From NCBI GenBank assembly GCA_031292035.1, contig JARLHX010000267.1, positions 1 to 58,771 of the forward strand: a DNA stretch of 58,771 nucleotides. The letters are read 5' to 3'. This DNA comes from Negativicutes bacterium (GTDB taxonomy: Bacteria; Bacillota_C; Negativicutes; Sporomusales_B; JARLHX01). A model generated the notes under the pieces. The model worked only from the letters and a program-made list of their open reading frames with translations, was not told the origin of the DNA and made no database searches. This document shows positions 9,401 to 17,708 of this stretch, in pieces; the first letter of the stretch is position 1; every line of letters begins with the position of its first letter. Position numbers and translations under genes: made by a program.

Positions 9401-9615
9401 GACAAAGCCTCTTCCAGCGGCTTAATGACCTGGGTCTCCATTTCCGAAGTCCCTGCACCGCTATACTGAACGGAAACCGTTACATATGGCGTATTCAGGG
9501 CCGGAAGCAGCTCAACCCCGATCCTCTGAAAACTATACAGACCAAGCACCACGAACAGCATAATAATCATCGTGATGCCGATAGGCCGTTGTATGGAGAA
9601 TCTGGTAATATTCAC
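6466..9615 (-). CDS. RND-family efflux transporter (AcrB/MexB-like, HAE1 type)
   Basis: 1049 residues, standard length for a hydrophobe/amphiphile RND pump. The protein starts NITRFSIQRPIGITMIIMLF, has two large periplasmic loops and two sets of membrane helices. TM4 carries the proton-relay aspartates in GILVDDSIVVLENIHRHM, and the conserved GMALCIGIL and ATLFSMFVSFTLTPM segments are present. It should form the inner-membrane trimer that pumps drugs, bile acids or detergents outward by proton antiport. The partner membrane-fusion protein lies 37 nt upstream in the same operon. No outer-membrane channel gene is adjacent, so a TolC-like channel must be encoded elsewhere. GTG start at 9615 with GAGGTGG upstream. 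Confidence 0.93.
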   Translation of the reverse strand: MNITRFSIQRPIGITMIIMLFVVLGLYSFQRIGVELLPALNTPYVTVSVQYSGAGTSEMETQVIKPLEEALSSVAHVKHITSIASPGNATIIMEFDLTANSDIASIDATKQVNSARRSLPDGIDEPVVVKRDVNASAVLEIAVLSPEPLDDVYSKANNIFKERLQRADGVSEVQLDGGRDKEVAVEVDRNKLRFYNLTLNQIVNSIKGENVLLPSGTVYNKNTQADVRLVAQYLTPEEIAKINVPNAIGVAIPLKDVATIKEQDARVTRYSRTNGADAVSLSVYMNSDANIVSTVKNVRAQLASLQAEYPSYRFVVITDAAQYVSNSLSNTLGSLMEGLFTTGLILYLFLRGWRSTVAVIVAIPTSLISTFFIMYIAGFSFNMMSLMGMALCIGILVDDSIVVLENIHRHMQMGKKPAVAAEEGRTEIGMAAIAITLCDVVVFMPIAFMTGMTGQFFRQFGLTIVFATLFSMFVSFTLTPMIASILFKNGLIEAKGRTWDFMNRLEETATVQYERILRKALTNRKKVVVSVLALFAFSIALIPLGIIGAEYMPRTDEASFRIAVELPVGQNIEQTNKVIANLEQYLQTLPEVTNYLSSVGRPTTNNGSISVQLVDRKDRKRSVWEVTDQVRAYAAQNISNATTRVSETQSSVAGVSGSGGGGSSAPVQIQLLGSNMDMLVKANSQVLTTLSQVKGLKDVKSNYTEGMPEIQLAVDRERVKFFNTSVAEVTNVFNVAITGQQAGVYANDPTNDGQDTDINVRLKGSDGFRVSDIQSLPIMAGKSQISLGDVAKITEGTGPVQLFRIDKQRSVTITANITDRPLQEVLNEIAGKLTPDILGQEVAYRFAGQATSMQDTFGEMFQALALSLVLVYMLLAVLYESFSTPLIRMFSLPLGLIGSLLLLAVTHNTINLYSLIGILVMDGLVAKNGTLLLDYTLTLMERGYSAVDAIIEAGKTRLKPIFMTTITMVVGMLPTALAMTEGSETRVCMAWVIIGGLLTSTVFTLIITPIIFLYFQTNPFSRWLNFRAVLERIKTLKTGMAVGRNNGGK

Positions 9616-9652
9616 GTTACCACCACCTCTGGTTCCAAATTGGCTGCGCCGG

Positions 9653-10912
9653 CTATTTCGACACCACGGAAGGATTGACTACGGTTCCGGCCTTCAGCCT
9701 CGCCAGATTGGAAACAGCGATCCGCTCGCCTTCGTTGACCCCTTTTAGGATTTCGACATATTTGTCATTGCGTAAACCAATCTGAACATTGCGTTCCACG
9801 ACCTGATTATTGTCGTCAATAATAAGCACCCGATCCCTGCCGTTCACTGAGACAACAGCTTCTTTCGGCACGAATATGGTTTTCGGGCGCAAGAGTATAC
9901 TGATGTCGGTTCGCGCAAACATTCCGGCCTTGAGGGTATCATCAATATCCTCCAGCGCAAGCCTGACGGTAAACGACTGTGTTGCCGCGTCCATGGCCGG
10001 ACTGATATAAGTGATTTTCCCGTTGTAGGTTTTCCCTAAGGATTCAATAGCAACCTTGGCGGCCATTCCTGGAACAATCTGGCCGACATCCTGTTCGGAC
10101 ACAGGGCAGTCAACATAGATTTTGCTGTTATCAACAATCGACAGCAACTTCTGGCCGGCCTGGGCAAAATTGCCGACTTCCGCTTGCCTGAAGCCTATGA
10201 TTCCGGCTCTCGGCGCTCGCATGATCATGTCATCCCTTTGATTTTGCAGTGCGTATATGCCGCCCTGAGCTTTGTCCCTCGCGGCTTGCTTGGACATAAC
10301 CGACGCCGAGCTGCCTGCCATTAGCTGGTTGGCCCAGATATCAACAGCAGCTTTCGCCGCAACCACCGTTTGTTCAGCGTTGTCCAGCGCCTGTTTGGAT
10401 ACCGCCCCTGTTTCATATAGCGTCTTGTATCTTTGATAGTTCGTTAAACTAAGCTGGTAATCGGCCTTGGCCTTTTCGTAACTGGACTGGAAAGATGCGT
10501 TGCTTTCGACGGCGTCGGCATCGGCTCCCCGTAAAGTGGCTTCGTTTTGCGCCAGCGCAGCATCAATATCGTCAGTATCCTGCACAAGAAGTATCTGTCC
10601 TGGTTCAACTTTTTGGCCTAACGTCACGTTGATTTGCGTGATTTTACCGGAATATTTTGCGGAAATATCCACCTGTGACTCCGGCACCGTTTTGCCTGTC
10701 AACTCGATTTTCCTTGTCATATCCCGGCGCTCAAGCTGCAGGATATCAACAACAGGCTTAATATCGGAAGAACGTTGGGTTACGCCTGCTTTTTGGGACT
10801 GATAACCATAGAATACCAATCCCAAAATCGCCAGGGAAACAATTCCAATAATTATTCTGATTTTTTTGTTGTTAGCCATCCTGCCCGGTCCGGTGCTTGG
10901 TGTGCTATTCAA
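9653..10912 (-). CDS. RND efflux membrane-fusion (periplasmic adaptor) protein
   Basis: About 419 residues from a TTG at 10912, 8 nt after AGGAG; the longer reading frame to 10948 lacks a ribosome binding site. A single N-terminal helix (IRIIIGIVSLAILGLVFYGY) anchors it. The order that follows is that of HlyD/AcrA adaptors: lipoyl half (QVDISAKYSGKITQINVTLGQKVEPGQIL), a coiled-coil hairpin rich in Ala/Gln/Lys, second lipoyl half (MIMRAPRAGIIGFRQAEVGNF), and beta-barrel plus membrane-proximal domains (GMFARTDISI, VFVPKEAVVSVNGRDRV). It lacks a lipobox. It bridges the downstream RND pump to an outer-membrane channel. Confidence 0.92.
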   Translation of the reverse strand: MNSTPSTGPGRMANNKKIRIIIGIVSLAILGLVFYGYQSQKAGVTQRSSDIKPVVDILQLERRDMTRKIELTGKTVPESQVDISAKYSGKITQINVTLGQKVEPGQILLVQDTDDIDAALAQNEATLRGADADAVESNASFQSSYEKAKADYQLSLTNYQRYKTLYETGAVSKQALDNAEQTVVAAKAAVDIWANQLMAGSSASVMSKQAARDKAQGGIYALQNQRDDMIMRAPRAGIIGFRQAEVGNFAQAGQKLLSIVDNSKIYVDCPVSEQDVGQIVPGMAAKVAIESLGKTYNGKITYISPAMDAATQSFTVRLALEDIDDTLKAGMFARTDISILLRPKTIFVPKEAVVSVNGRDRVLIIDDNNQVVERNVQIGLRNDKYVEILKGVNEGERIAVSNLARLKAGTVVNPSVVSK

Positions 10913-11154
10913 TTCACTCACTCCTAAAGGGTTCTCCCCATTATACACGCTGGTTTTGGCTCAGTTTCCACCAGGATAACAAGTGCCAGTCTAATCATAC
11001 CAAGGCTGCAGTCAGTTTACAATGGTCATAATTGGAGGTTTTTGGGTCCTGCCCCGCGTATATCCCGCATATTCCCTGGGCACCTTTGCTCTAAGAATGA
11101 CGGATAAATATGACAAGGCCATGACCAGCCACAGAGTTGTTAATTATACCGAAA

Positions 11155-11319
11155 CTACTGTCGGGTTATCAAGGTATATACAGTCAAGCCTACGCAGACG
11201 ACGGCAATACAAAATACGCTCATTGCCCCCGCGTTATTACCCTGCTTCTTCTCCCACAATCCATACGTAATCGTATGGATTGTGGCTAACAATGCCACAA
11301 CCAGATAAACATATTCCAC
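11155..11319 (-). CDS. Small two-helix membrane protein, probable germinant receptor D subunit
   Basis: A 54-residue ORF read directly from the minus strand: GTG at 11319, TAG ending at 11155. It starts 14 nt after the stop of gerC, with AGGGG upstream. The peptide has two hydrophobic helices, about residues 3-22 (beginning YVYLVVALLATIHTITYG) and 32-51 (AMSVFCIAVVCVGLTVYTLI), joined by a charged turn WEKKQGNNAG. Known Bacillus and Clostridium germinant receptors often have a fourth, small two-TM D subunit (for example GerKD) encoded in or beside the operon, with the same size and topology. The role is inferred from position and topology, not from close sequence recognition. Confidence 0.65.
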   Translation of the reverse strand: MEYVYLVVALLATIHTITYGLWEKKQGNNAGAMSVFCIAVVCVGLTVYTLITRQ

Positions 11320-11332
11320 TTCTATCAGTCCC

Positions 11333-12598
11333 CTACGGCGTAGTTGTCGGTTTATAAGGCGATGACCGCCACATTAATCCCAAACGGCGAATTTTTGTAG
11401 CTACTTGGACTTTGACATCTGCAGTTTTATAAAGCTGCTCTAGGTTAACTTGCATAAGGTCATCATATGTCGCAAAACGAGGTCGCAGATAAGCACCGAA
11501 TCCGAATACATCGCAGCCCAGCTCTTGCGTGTGGCTAATAAAGCTTTCAATTTCCTCTGTAATCAGAATAGATAGTTCATTTTCCAACAGCTCGCGAAAT
11601 TGCTCCTGTTCGTAATTGATACCACTCGGGATTCCCGATACTTCTGCTTCCAGAAATACGCTGATTTTTATTGTTTCCCGCCCGTCAATCAGGTCAACGT
11701 CAATTTTCGGGTTGCTGCCGTTTCGTAGGTCGACATTGATCGTTTTGCTTGGATCCAGGGGATCGGTTACGACAACAAAGCCACGCGTAAATTTGTTTTG
11801 CAGGATAGCAAGTATCCGTGCTTCTTTGTTATCCAGAGAACCGACCATCTTATCTCCTGAAAAAACGGCGGCACCAACAAATTCGGAGGGATTCTCGGTT
11901 CCGGTGCGGGGAATATCGGCAGGTAGATAGGAGTCCGTCTTGTCAGCAGGAAATTTCTTGCCGGTAGGCTTATCACGATTCGTGAGAGGATTTAAGCCGA
12001 CATAGGTCGCGTAGGGCGAACCGCCCGGGTTTTTCAGGCGCAGGTAAAATTCATGCACATCGGTATGTGGATAGTAGCTGGATTCACTCGAACTCATCAT
12101 AAATGATTCGTAAAATTTCGATGGCAACAAATCGAGGGTGGGTTTAGTTGCCCGCATAAAATCCTCAACATTTTCCCGTACAATAACGAGGAAAATGCCG
12201 CCGCGAAATTCGCGATAGCGCAGGAAAGGAGCGATCAAATCGCCAATGCCCTTGCTGCGGGCCAATTCTTCACTCAAAAGGATCGCCTTCATATGCGTGA
12301 GGTTCGATGTCCGGGACATGGAGGCGCTGAGCAGATCACGCGCTTCAGCAGTGTTGGGAGCTGTGATACTGTTGAGTATGGTCGGTTCACCTTGTGTGTT
12401 TTGGCCGCTGCCTTGTGATCCGCCTACAGCCCGTGGCGTGATAAGCTGGTAGGTGACTTTAACTTTCCCGTCCTCGGCCTTATCGACGCCCATAGCCACA
12501 ATGAAAGCCACTTGATCAGTCTCTTGGGCTGCACGGCATCCAGTCACCAGAATGGAAAGGCCAATGACGATGATGAATAACATCAATCTATGAGCCAT
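11333..12598 (-). CDS. gerC: Spore germination protein, GerAC family lipoprotein (C subunit)
   Basis: 421 residues from the ATG at 12598, about 12 nt after GGAAGGA; the reading frame to 12634 would overlap more of gerB without a ribosome binding site. The N-terminus MAHRLMLFIIVIGLSILVTGC is a lipoprotein signal with lipobox LVTG|C. The body has the Ger(x)C pattern: VAFIVAMGVDKAEDGKVKVTYQLITP, ARDLLSASMSRTSNLTHMKAILLSEELAR, and a C-terminal helical domain with ESFISHTQELGCDVFGFGAYLR. It is the lipid-anchored subunit of the ABC germinant receptor in the spore inner membrane. The gene overlaps gerB by 11 nt, consistent with translational coupling. Confidence 0.93.
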   Translation of the reverse strand: MAHRLMLFIIVIGLSILVTGCRAAQETDQVAFIVAMGVDKAEDGKVKVTYQLITPRAVGGSQGSGQNTQGEPTILNSITAPNTAEARDLLSASMSRTSNLTHMKAILLSEELARSKGIGDLIAPFLRYREFRGGIFLVIVRENVEDFMRATKPTLDLLPSKFYESFMMSSSESSYYPHTDVHEFYLRLKNPGGSPYATYVGLNPLTNRDKPTGKKFPADKTDSYLPADIPRTGTENPSEFVGAAVFSGDKMVGSLDNKEARILAILQNKFTRGFVVVTDPLDPSKTINVDLRNGSNPKIDVDLIDGRETIKISVFLEAEVSGIPSGINYEQEQFRELLENELSILITEEIESFISHTQELGCDVFGFGAYLRPRFATYDDLMQVNLEQLYKTADVKVQVATKIRRLGLMWRSSPYKPTTTP

Positions 12599-13685
12599 GA
12601 TTCGCTGTCGTCCTTCCTTTGACCCGAGCAGCAACCAATAAGAGCATCGGTATGGCGAATAGGCCCGCAGTTAAACCATTATTGGTTAACATACTCAGTT
12701 CAAGTACAGTCGCACCGTCTGACGGAAGTAGGGCCAACTGGGTCGCGACAATTGCCAGCGGCAAAGTCAGCGGGCGCATGGAGGCAAGCTTGAATAACCG
12801 CGTCAGAAGGTAGAGGGCAATATAGAAACTAATCGCAATCGTGGCTATGCCGAAGATAACCCAAAGCACGATAAAAAAGGACTCCACCCGCTGGATAAAA
12901 CGGTTTACATAGATGAGTCGGGTCATTTCGAAAAAAGGCAGTACCTTTTCCCGGCCGACCGCCACACTGAAGATTCCCGTATACACGAATAAGATGACGG
13001 TCCGAGAAACGGCGCTTAAGCCAAACCCTAGGAAGGCCGCTGTTCTGATCGTTTTTAGGTTCTGGAAAGCGGGCGCCAGAACAGGCAATATAAACACGCC
13101 GATGCCTAAACCTGACGCCGCGATACCTGTCTTGAACACGGGGAAAAGACCGGCGCCGAACCATGGTGAAAGGTTATACAGATCAAACTTATCGTGAAGA
13201 AAAAACAGCAGGAAGACAATACCGGGTAAGCCAAAAGGCAAAATAAGATATGTGGCGCGAGCTATAGGCTCAATGCCGACCAAAATGACAGTAGCTGCCA
13301 TCAGAGCATACCAGCCGATCGCGATAGTAATATCTAAGGCCGGTATTGCGGTTAACAGTGTGTTTTCCGCAAATTGCCGGAGCGTCAGCACTGTATCGAT
13401 GAAAAAGGCGGCGATCAAGTATACCGCAATCAATCTAGCTCCCGTCCTGCCTATCAACTGTTCGGACACTTCGTATAAGTCGCCGGGGACATACCTCATC
13501 AGAAAAAGCAGGACCATAATCATCGCGATGCCACCCAGGCCGGCGATCAGAGGTATTAGCCAGACGGCGGTTGCCGCCTGATCTATGTACACCGCCGGCG
13601 ATGAGAGGAAAATCGGCGTGAAGGTAGTTGTGAAGACAAGAGCCATACCTTCAGCGACGCCCATCTTGCCGGGTTCATAGCTCAT
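12588..13685 (-). CDS. gerB: Spore germination permease, GerAB family (B subunit)
   Basis: 365 residues from the ATG at 13685, which follows GGAGGA at good spacing inside the gerA 3' end; the earlier ATG at 13703 precedes that site. About ten membrane helices, APC-superfamily fold, with the usual GerAB opening GMALVFTTTFTPIFLSSPAVYIDQAA and the segment FFEMTRLIYVNRFIQRVESFFI. It is the ligand-binding subunit in other receptors and lies in the spore inner membrane. It overlaps both gerA (11 nt) and gerC. The germinant cannot be told from sequence. Confidence 0.93.
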   Translation of the reverse strand: MSYEPGKMGVAEGMALVFTTTFTPIFLSSPAVYIDQAATAVWLIPLIAGLGGIAMIMVLLFLMRYVPGDLYEVSEQLIGRTGARLIAVYLIAAFFIDTVLTLRQFAENTLLTAIPALDITIAIGWYALMAATVILVGIEPIARATYLILPFGLPGIVFLLFFLHDKFDLYNLSPWFGAGLFPVFKTGIAASGLGIGVFILPVLAPAFQNLKTIRTAAFLGFGLSAVSRTVILFVYTGIFSVAVGREKVLPFFEMTRLIYVNRFIQRVESFFIVLWVIFGIATIAISFYIALYLLTRLFKLASMRPLTLPLAIVATQLALLPSDGATVLELSMLTNNGLTAGLFAIPMLLLVAARVKGRTTANHGS

Positions 13686-15543
13686 CTGTCGTATTTCCTC
13701 CATCAGGCTGTTTCTTCGTCCACTTGCGGCTAATGGGAGGCTGACGCCTCTGATCCAGAGTGTTCAGTTCGTCGGGACGCTCCTCCTGGCGGTAAACAGG
13801 GCCCCGAATGACCACGTCAAGTCCGGGAGTCGTCTTAGGCCCTATCGGTGATAGATAGGGTACTCCGAAAGATTTCATGGAACATAAAATAACAGTGGCG
13901 ACAAAAAGACCGCTGGCAACCCCGACCAATCCCAGGTTCACCGCCGCAATCAAGAAAGCAAAGCGGACAAGGCGGATCGCCATCCCGGTACGGAAGTCGG
14001 GAACAGCGAACGAAGCCAGTCCCGTGATGGCGATAATAACTACGGTGATCGGATTGACGATGCCGGCGGCAACGACCGCCTGACCGAGTATGACGGCTCC
14101 GACAATTCCGATGGTATTCCCCAGCAGACCAGGTATCCTTGTGCCGGCTTCGCGAATAAACTCAAAAGATAGTTCCATGTCGATCACTTCGAGAATGGCC
14201 GGAAAAGGTACCCGTTCCCGTGCCCCGGCAATAGCGAGTACGATGTCGGTCGGCAACGCTTCCGGGTGATAATAACTTATGCCCATGTACAGCGAGGGAA
14301 ATACTACCGCCAGAAAAGCCGCCGTTAGCCGCAGAATGCGCATAAACGAGCCTGAAGGTAATTTTAGGGTGAAGTCTTCAGGTGAGTGAAACAGCATGAA
14401 CAGGGTAATAGGAACGACCAAGGCGAAAGGGCTGCCGTCAAGTAATATTGCGATCCGCCCCTCCGACAAATGGGGAGACACGCGATCAGGCCGTTCGGTG
14501 GAAAGAGTCTGGGGTATAGGGATGTTGGGGTGATCTTCGATAAATTGCTCCAATATACCATCAGCAATATAATCAGTGCTGATATTACTGAGCCGTCTTT
14601 TGACCTCGGTCACCAGATCGGGATTTGCGACTGACTCTAAATACATCACCGCGCAGTCTATCTTACTGCGGGCTCCCAGGGTAATCATTTCGGTAACTAA
14701 ATCCCGCGATCGGAGCGTAAGTCTTACCAAAGAGATATTCGTCCGTAGGGTTTCAGTAAAGGCGGACTGACTGCCGCGAACTGTTTGCTCAATCAGCGGG
14801 CGTTCAACGGCGCGATGTTCAAAACCTCTTGTCTCAATTAAAATGGCACCGCGGGCTCCATCCACCAATAAAGCGCTGTCGCCGCCGGTTATTGCTTTGA
14901 TTACGCTTTGAAAATCCGCGGATTGTTTAGCGATATTGCCGGGAAGATAGTCGGTAACAAGCAGTTTCAGGATATCGCCTTCATCCGGGCACTTTTTTTC
15001 CGTGTCAAAAGACATAAGCGGCTTCAGCACCGATAAATTTATAACTTTCTTATCGACAAGTCCATCGGCAAATACCAATATTGCTTTGCGCGGAGGATTT
15101 GCGGGAATGCCAAACTCCCGTATGACAATGTCTTGATTATGCGGAAGCTGAAATAGTTTCTTGATGATGAGAATGTTTTCGGCCAGGCTGGCGCTGATAC
15201 TGCGTTGTTCTAGGTCATCGCCGCTGGTATAGGCAAAAAGAATGGGGGAAAGCTCGGTTTTTTGCGATTCTAAAGCCTCGGCTTCTTGTTGCATGGTATC
15301 GATACTAGCGGAACTTGGCTCATGGCGAATCGTGTTTTTGGCCTGCTCCATCGTTGATTCGAGACGACGGGCAAAACGCAGAAGGGTATTCAGTTCATCG
15401 GCCGATTGGGACAAACTACTCGGTTCACCCGGCTTCGCCGCTTCTTTTTCTTTGAGAACAAACCGGGGTGGATTGCTTGGCGGCTCGTATATAAGCAAAT
15501 TTCCGAAAAACGAAAGAATCTTCGTAATGGAATTGTTCGACAA
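13675..15543 (-). CDS. gerA: Spore germination protein, GerAA family (A subunit)
   Basis: About 622 residues when started at the TTG at 15543, which has an excellent AGGAGGG site 7 nt upstream; the ATG at 15585 has only a weak site. The N-terminal soluble domain (about 60-360) includes DSALLVDGARGAILIETRGFEHRAVERP, and the membrane half has the GerA signatures EGRIAILLDGSPFALVVPI and SYYHPEALPTDIVLAIAGARERVPFP. This subunit forms the ion-conducting oligomer of the germinant receptor. First gene of the ger operon gerA-gerB-gerC-small D. Transcription in the forespore by sigma-G is expected for the family, but I could not confirm a sigma-G promoter upstream. Confidence 0.93.
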   Translation of the reverse strand: MSNNSITKILSFFGNLLIYEPPSNPPRFVLKEKEAAKPGEPSSLSQSADELNTLLRFARRLESTMEQAKNTIRHEPSSASIDTMQQEAEALESQKTELSPILFAYTSGDDLEQRSISASLAENILIIKKLFQLPHNQDIVIREFGIPANPPRKAILVFADGLVDKKVINLSVLKPLMSFDTEKKCPDEGDILKLLVTDYLPGNIAKQSADFQSVIKAITGGDSALLVDGARGAILIETRGFEHRAVERPLIEQTVRGSQSAFTETLRTNISLVRLTLRSRDLVTEMITLGARSKIDCAVMYLESVANPDLVTEVKRRLSNISTDYIADGILEQFIEDHPNIPIPQTLSTERPDRVSPHLSEGRIAILLDGSPFALVVPITLFMLFHSPEDFTLKLPSGSFMRILRLTAAFLAVVFPSLYMGISYYHPEALPTDIVLAIAGARERVPFPAILEVIDMELSFEFIREAGTRIPGLLGNTIGIVGAVILGQAVVAAGIVNPITVVIIAITGLASFAVPDFRTGMAIRLVRFAFLIAAVNLGLVGVASGLFVATVILCSMKSFGVPYLSPIGPKTTPGLDVVIRGPVYRQEERPDELNTLDQRRQPPISRKWTKKQPDGGNTTDEL

Positions 15544-15671
15544 TGGCTTGCCCTCCTGATGTTTTGGTATTCCTATTGTTTCCATAATTCCTATATTTAA
15601 TGAGGTGGATAAAATCCGGATACGCCAAATGCATCCTGCAATTAATTATCTAAAAGGAACCTGGTTTTGCC

Positions 15672-15718
15672 ACCATAAAAAATAAAGCTCACGTTTGCCA
15701 AACGGCAATCGTGAGCTT
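15672..15718 (-). terminator. Rho-independent terminator/attenuator upstream of gerA
   Basis: Inverted repeat 15685-15699 with 15704-15718 (one mismatch, loop AAAC), followed on the minus strand by TTTATTTTTT. It points at gerA, about 130 nt upstream of the TTG start. Either it ends an unseen upstream minus-strand transcript or it attenuates the ger operon. The rest of the 15544-15884 gap shows no other gene. Confidence 0.7.
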
Positions 15719-15884
15719 CAAGTAACAGTGGGATGTTGACTCCTCCGGAATTGTTTGGTGGAGCCAATGGTTGGCCTATATAAATCAATGATCCATTCCA
15801 AACCGTCCCGCTTATACTTCCTTCCCGTCGGACGCCCCATAGGTAATCAGAACAGGAAGATTCAAGGAGGAAGAATAGATTAAA

Positions 15885-16295
15885 TTGCAGAATAGGGTGA
15901 TGAGCATCAGAAATAGAACTTCAATGGGCGGGTGGAAAATGGACATTAAGGACAGTGGAAACAGGACGAACTTTAACACAGGGGCTGTTAGAGATTTACA
16001 CGAAGGAAAAGGGCGATACGATTTGATTCCATGGGACGCAATTCACGAACTGGCAATTCATTGTGAGCAAGGCGCGAAAAAATACGGTGAGCGAAACTGT
16101 GAAAAAGGCATTCCGATGCATTCGTTGATCGACAGTGCCATCAGGCATTTATCCTGCTATCTTAGAGGGATGAAAGATGAACCGCATCTAAGAGCGGCGC
16201 TTTGGAATGTTGCCTTTGCCATCTGGATGGAAAAAAATCGGCCTGATATGCAGGACATACCGGTTCGAATGTCACCAAAAGACAATAACAGTTGA
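15885..16295 (+). CDS. dATP/dGTP diphosphohydrolase-like protein (DUF5664 family, phage-type)
   Basis: Up to 136 residues. The core NTGAVRDLHEGKGRYDLIPWDAIHELA, GAKKYGERNCEKGIP, DSAIRHLSCYLRGMKDE and HLRAALWNVAFAIWM matches the small all-alpha family common in phage genomes and named dATP/dGTP diphosphohydrolase N-terminal domain (DUF5664), related to MazG-type NTP pyrophosphatases. The expected reaction is dNTP pyrophosphate hydrolysis at a Mg2+ site formed by Glu/Asp/His side chains. Start uncertain: AAGGAGG at 15864-15870 is 14 nt before the TTG at 15885; an ATG at 15939 (MDIKDSG) has GGGTGG upstream and gives the usual family length. No other phage genes are beside it. A terminator follows at 16401-16424. 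Confidence 0.7.
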   Translation: MQNRVMSIRNRTSMGGWKMDIKDSGNRTNFNTGAVRDLHEGKGRYDLIPWDAIHELAIHCEQGAKKYGERNCEKGIPMHSLIDSAIRHLSCYLRGMKDEPHLRAALWNVAFAIWMEKNRPDMQDIPVRMSPKDNNS

Positions 16296-16400
16296 TTTAA
16301 GTGCAGTATCATTCAAAGTTGCCCCATTGCCCAAAAATAATGATGCCGGTGCATTAAATAAAAGGCTGAGCCTACCTCCGCCAACATTCGGTTATAGCTA

Positions 16401-16424
16401 AAAGCCCGCGAAATCGCGGGCTTT
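16401..16424 (+). terminator. Terminator hairpin, CCCGCG family
   Basis: Stem AAAGCCCGCGA / TCGCGGGCTTT with a two-base AA centre. It is followed by a tail at 16435-16475 (GATTGGAGTAGCGGAGGCAA and CTTGCGAATC) that resembles the conserved tail of other copies in the window. An inverted copy of the GGCGGAGG motif (CCTCCGCC) precedes it near 16376. Confidence 0.75.
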
Positions 16425-16565
16425 CATCATGTGTAGATTGGAGTAGCGGAGGCAAGGGACGACTTGCGAATCCTCCCCTTGTTCAATTTGCGCCTATGGC
16501 TATACCTTAAGCAAGTTTTGTCTGAATGCTTTGCACAATGAACCCCCCGATACGAAGCTTTTCAG

Positions 16566-17708
16566 CTAGACTGCATCTAGCGTCAGGGCAAGGAGTTTGG
16601 CCCGTTTAACCAAACTGTCGACAAAAATATACTCGCGGTCACTATGATTGAATTCCCCGATTGCCCCCATGGCACAGAGGCTTGGAGCCCCTGCCCGGAC
16701 CGTCCAGCCGGAGTCTGACGCCCCGCCGCCGACTTTCCCTTCGATTTCCAGTCCGAGTTTTTTGCCTTGTTCTCTGACGATTTCGAACAGTTTTTTGTTC
16801 TCATCACGGGCTTCCATCGGCGTAAACTTCTCCCACAGCTTGGTGATATTCGTTTTCGTTCCCGGGACATGCACGTTGTCGGCAATGTGCTGCAGACCGT
16901 CGATGGCTGTCTGTTTATCCTTCTGGTTGAGGTAGCGCACATCGACCTGCACGGCCGCCCGATCAGGTACTGCATTGGAAACCGTACCACCCGATATCAT
17001 ACCAACATTAAAAGTCAGACCGCTGGCAAAGTCACTGAGCTGATTAATTTCCAGCACCTTATGCGCCATCTCCGTAATAGCGTTTGCTCCTTTATCCAGA
17101 TCGGCGCCAGCGTGCGCCGCGACACCTTGGACTTCCATTTCGCAGAACAGATTGCCTTTACGTCCAATCAGTACCGCCTCGCCTACGCTGGCGGTCTCCA
17201 TATTGAAGACGGCATGTTTTCCACAGGCTACCTGCTCAAACACTTCCGCTGCATTCGTATGGGGATGGGCTATTTCTTCATCGCCGCAGAACAGCACCAT
17301 TACACTCTTGTCATTCCAGCCGGACTCAACAAGGCCTTGCAGAGCAAACAAAGCCACAGTGATTCCGCCCTTCATGTCCAGGACGCCCGGTCCATAAGCT
17401 TTTCCGTCCCTGATGGTAAATGGGCGCTTTTGGGCGGTTCCTTTGGGAAACAAGGTGTCCATATGGCCAATAACCATGACCTGTTTTGCCCCGGCGCCTG
17501 GCCTGACGGCTTTTACATGGCAGCAGATCCCCGGATGGTCGAGGTACTCGACCGTAAAACCGAGGTTCGCGAGTTTTGCCCCGATAATATCGGCAACTCG
17601 TTTTATACCCTCAGGGTTATCATTGCCTGAATCAATGTTGACCATTTGCTCCAGAAAATCCAGCATCTCCTGCTGTTTATCCTCGATGGAACGAAGCAGT
17701 TTTTCCAC
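16566..17708 (-). CDS. M20-family metallopeptidase (carboxypeptidase G2-like)
   Basis: 380 residues. The di-zinc ligands of M20 enzymes are visible: H82 in VIGHMDT, bridging D111 in GPGVLDMKGG, E144/E145 in CGDEEIAHP, E171 in NMETAS and a C-terminal His in GEFNHSDRE. The dimerisation (lid) domain lies about 180-290. The closest named type is glutamate carboxypeptidase (removal of C-terminal Glu from folates or peptides), but amino acid amidohydrolases look similar. Cytoplasmic, no signal peptide. GTG start at 17708 after GGGGTG. It is divergent from a regulator, and its promoter block at 17821-17877 is repeated in front of the MFS transporter at 19359-20600, so the two probably act on one substrate. 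Confidence 0.88.
   Translation of the reverse strand: MEKLLRSIEDKQQEMLDFLEQMVNIDSGNDNPEGIKRVADIIGAKLANLGFTVEYLDHPGICCHVKAVRPGAGAKQVMVIGHMDTLFPKGTAQKRPFTIRDGKAYGPGVLDMKGGITVALFALQGLVESGWNDKSVMVLFCGDEEIAHPHTNAAEVFEQVACGKHAVFNMETASVGEAVLIGRKGNLFCEMEVQGVAAHAGADLDKGANAITEMAHKVLEINQLSDFASGLTFNVGMISGGTVSNAVPDRAAVQVDVRYLNQKDKQTAIDGLQHIADNVHVPGTKTNITKLWEKFTPMEARDENKKLFEIVREQGKKLGLEIEGKVGGGASDSGWTVRAGAPSLCAMGAIGEFNHSDREYIFVDSLVKRAKLLALTLDAV

Noticed and set aside
15718..15840. Minus-strand ORF of 40 codons with a basic peptide starting MGRPTGRKYK
   Set aside because: No ribosome binding site upstream, its stop falls in the hairpin arm, and the peptide matches no pattern I know. The opposite strand carries the real Shine-Dalgarno of the plus-strand gene.
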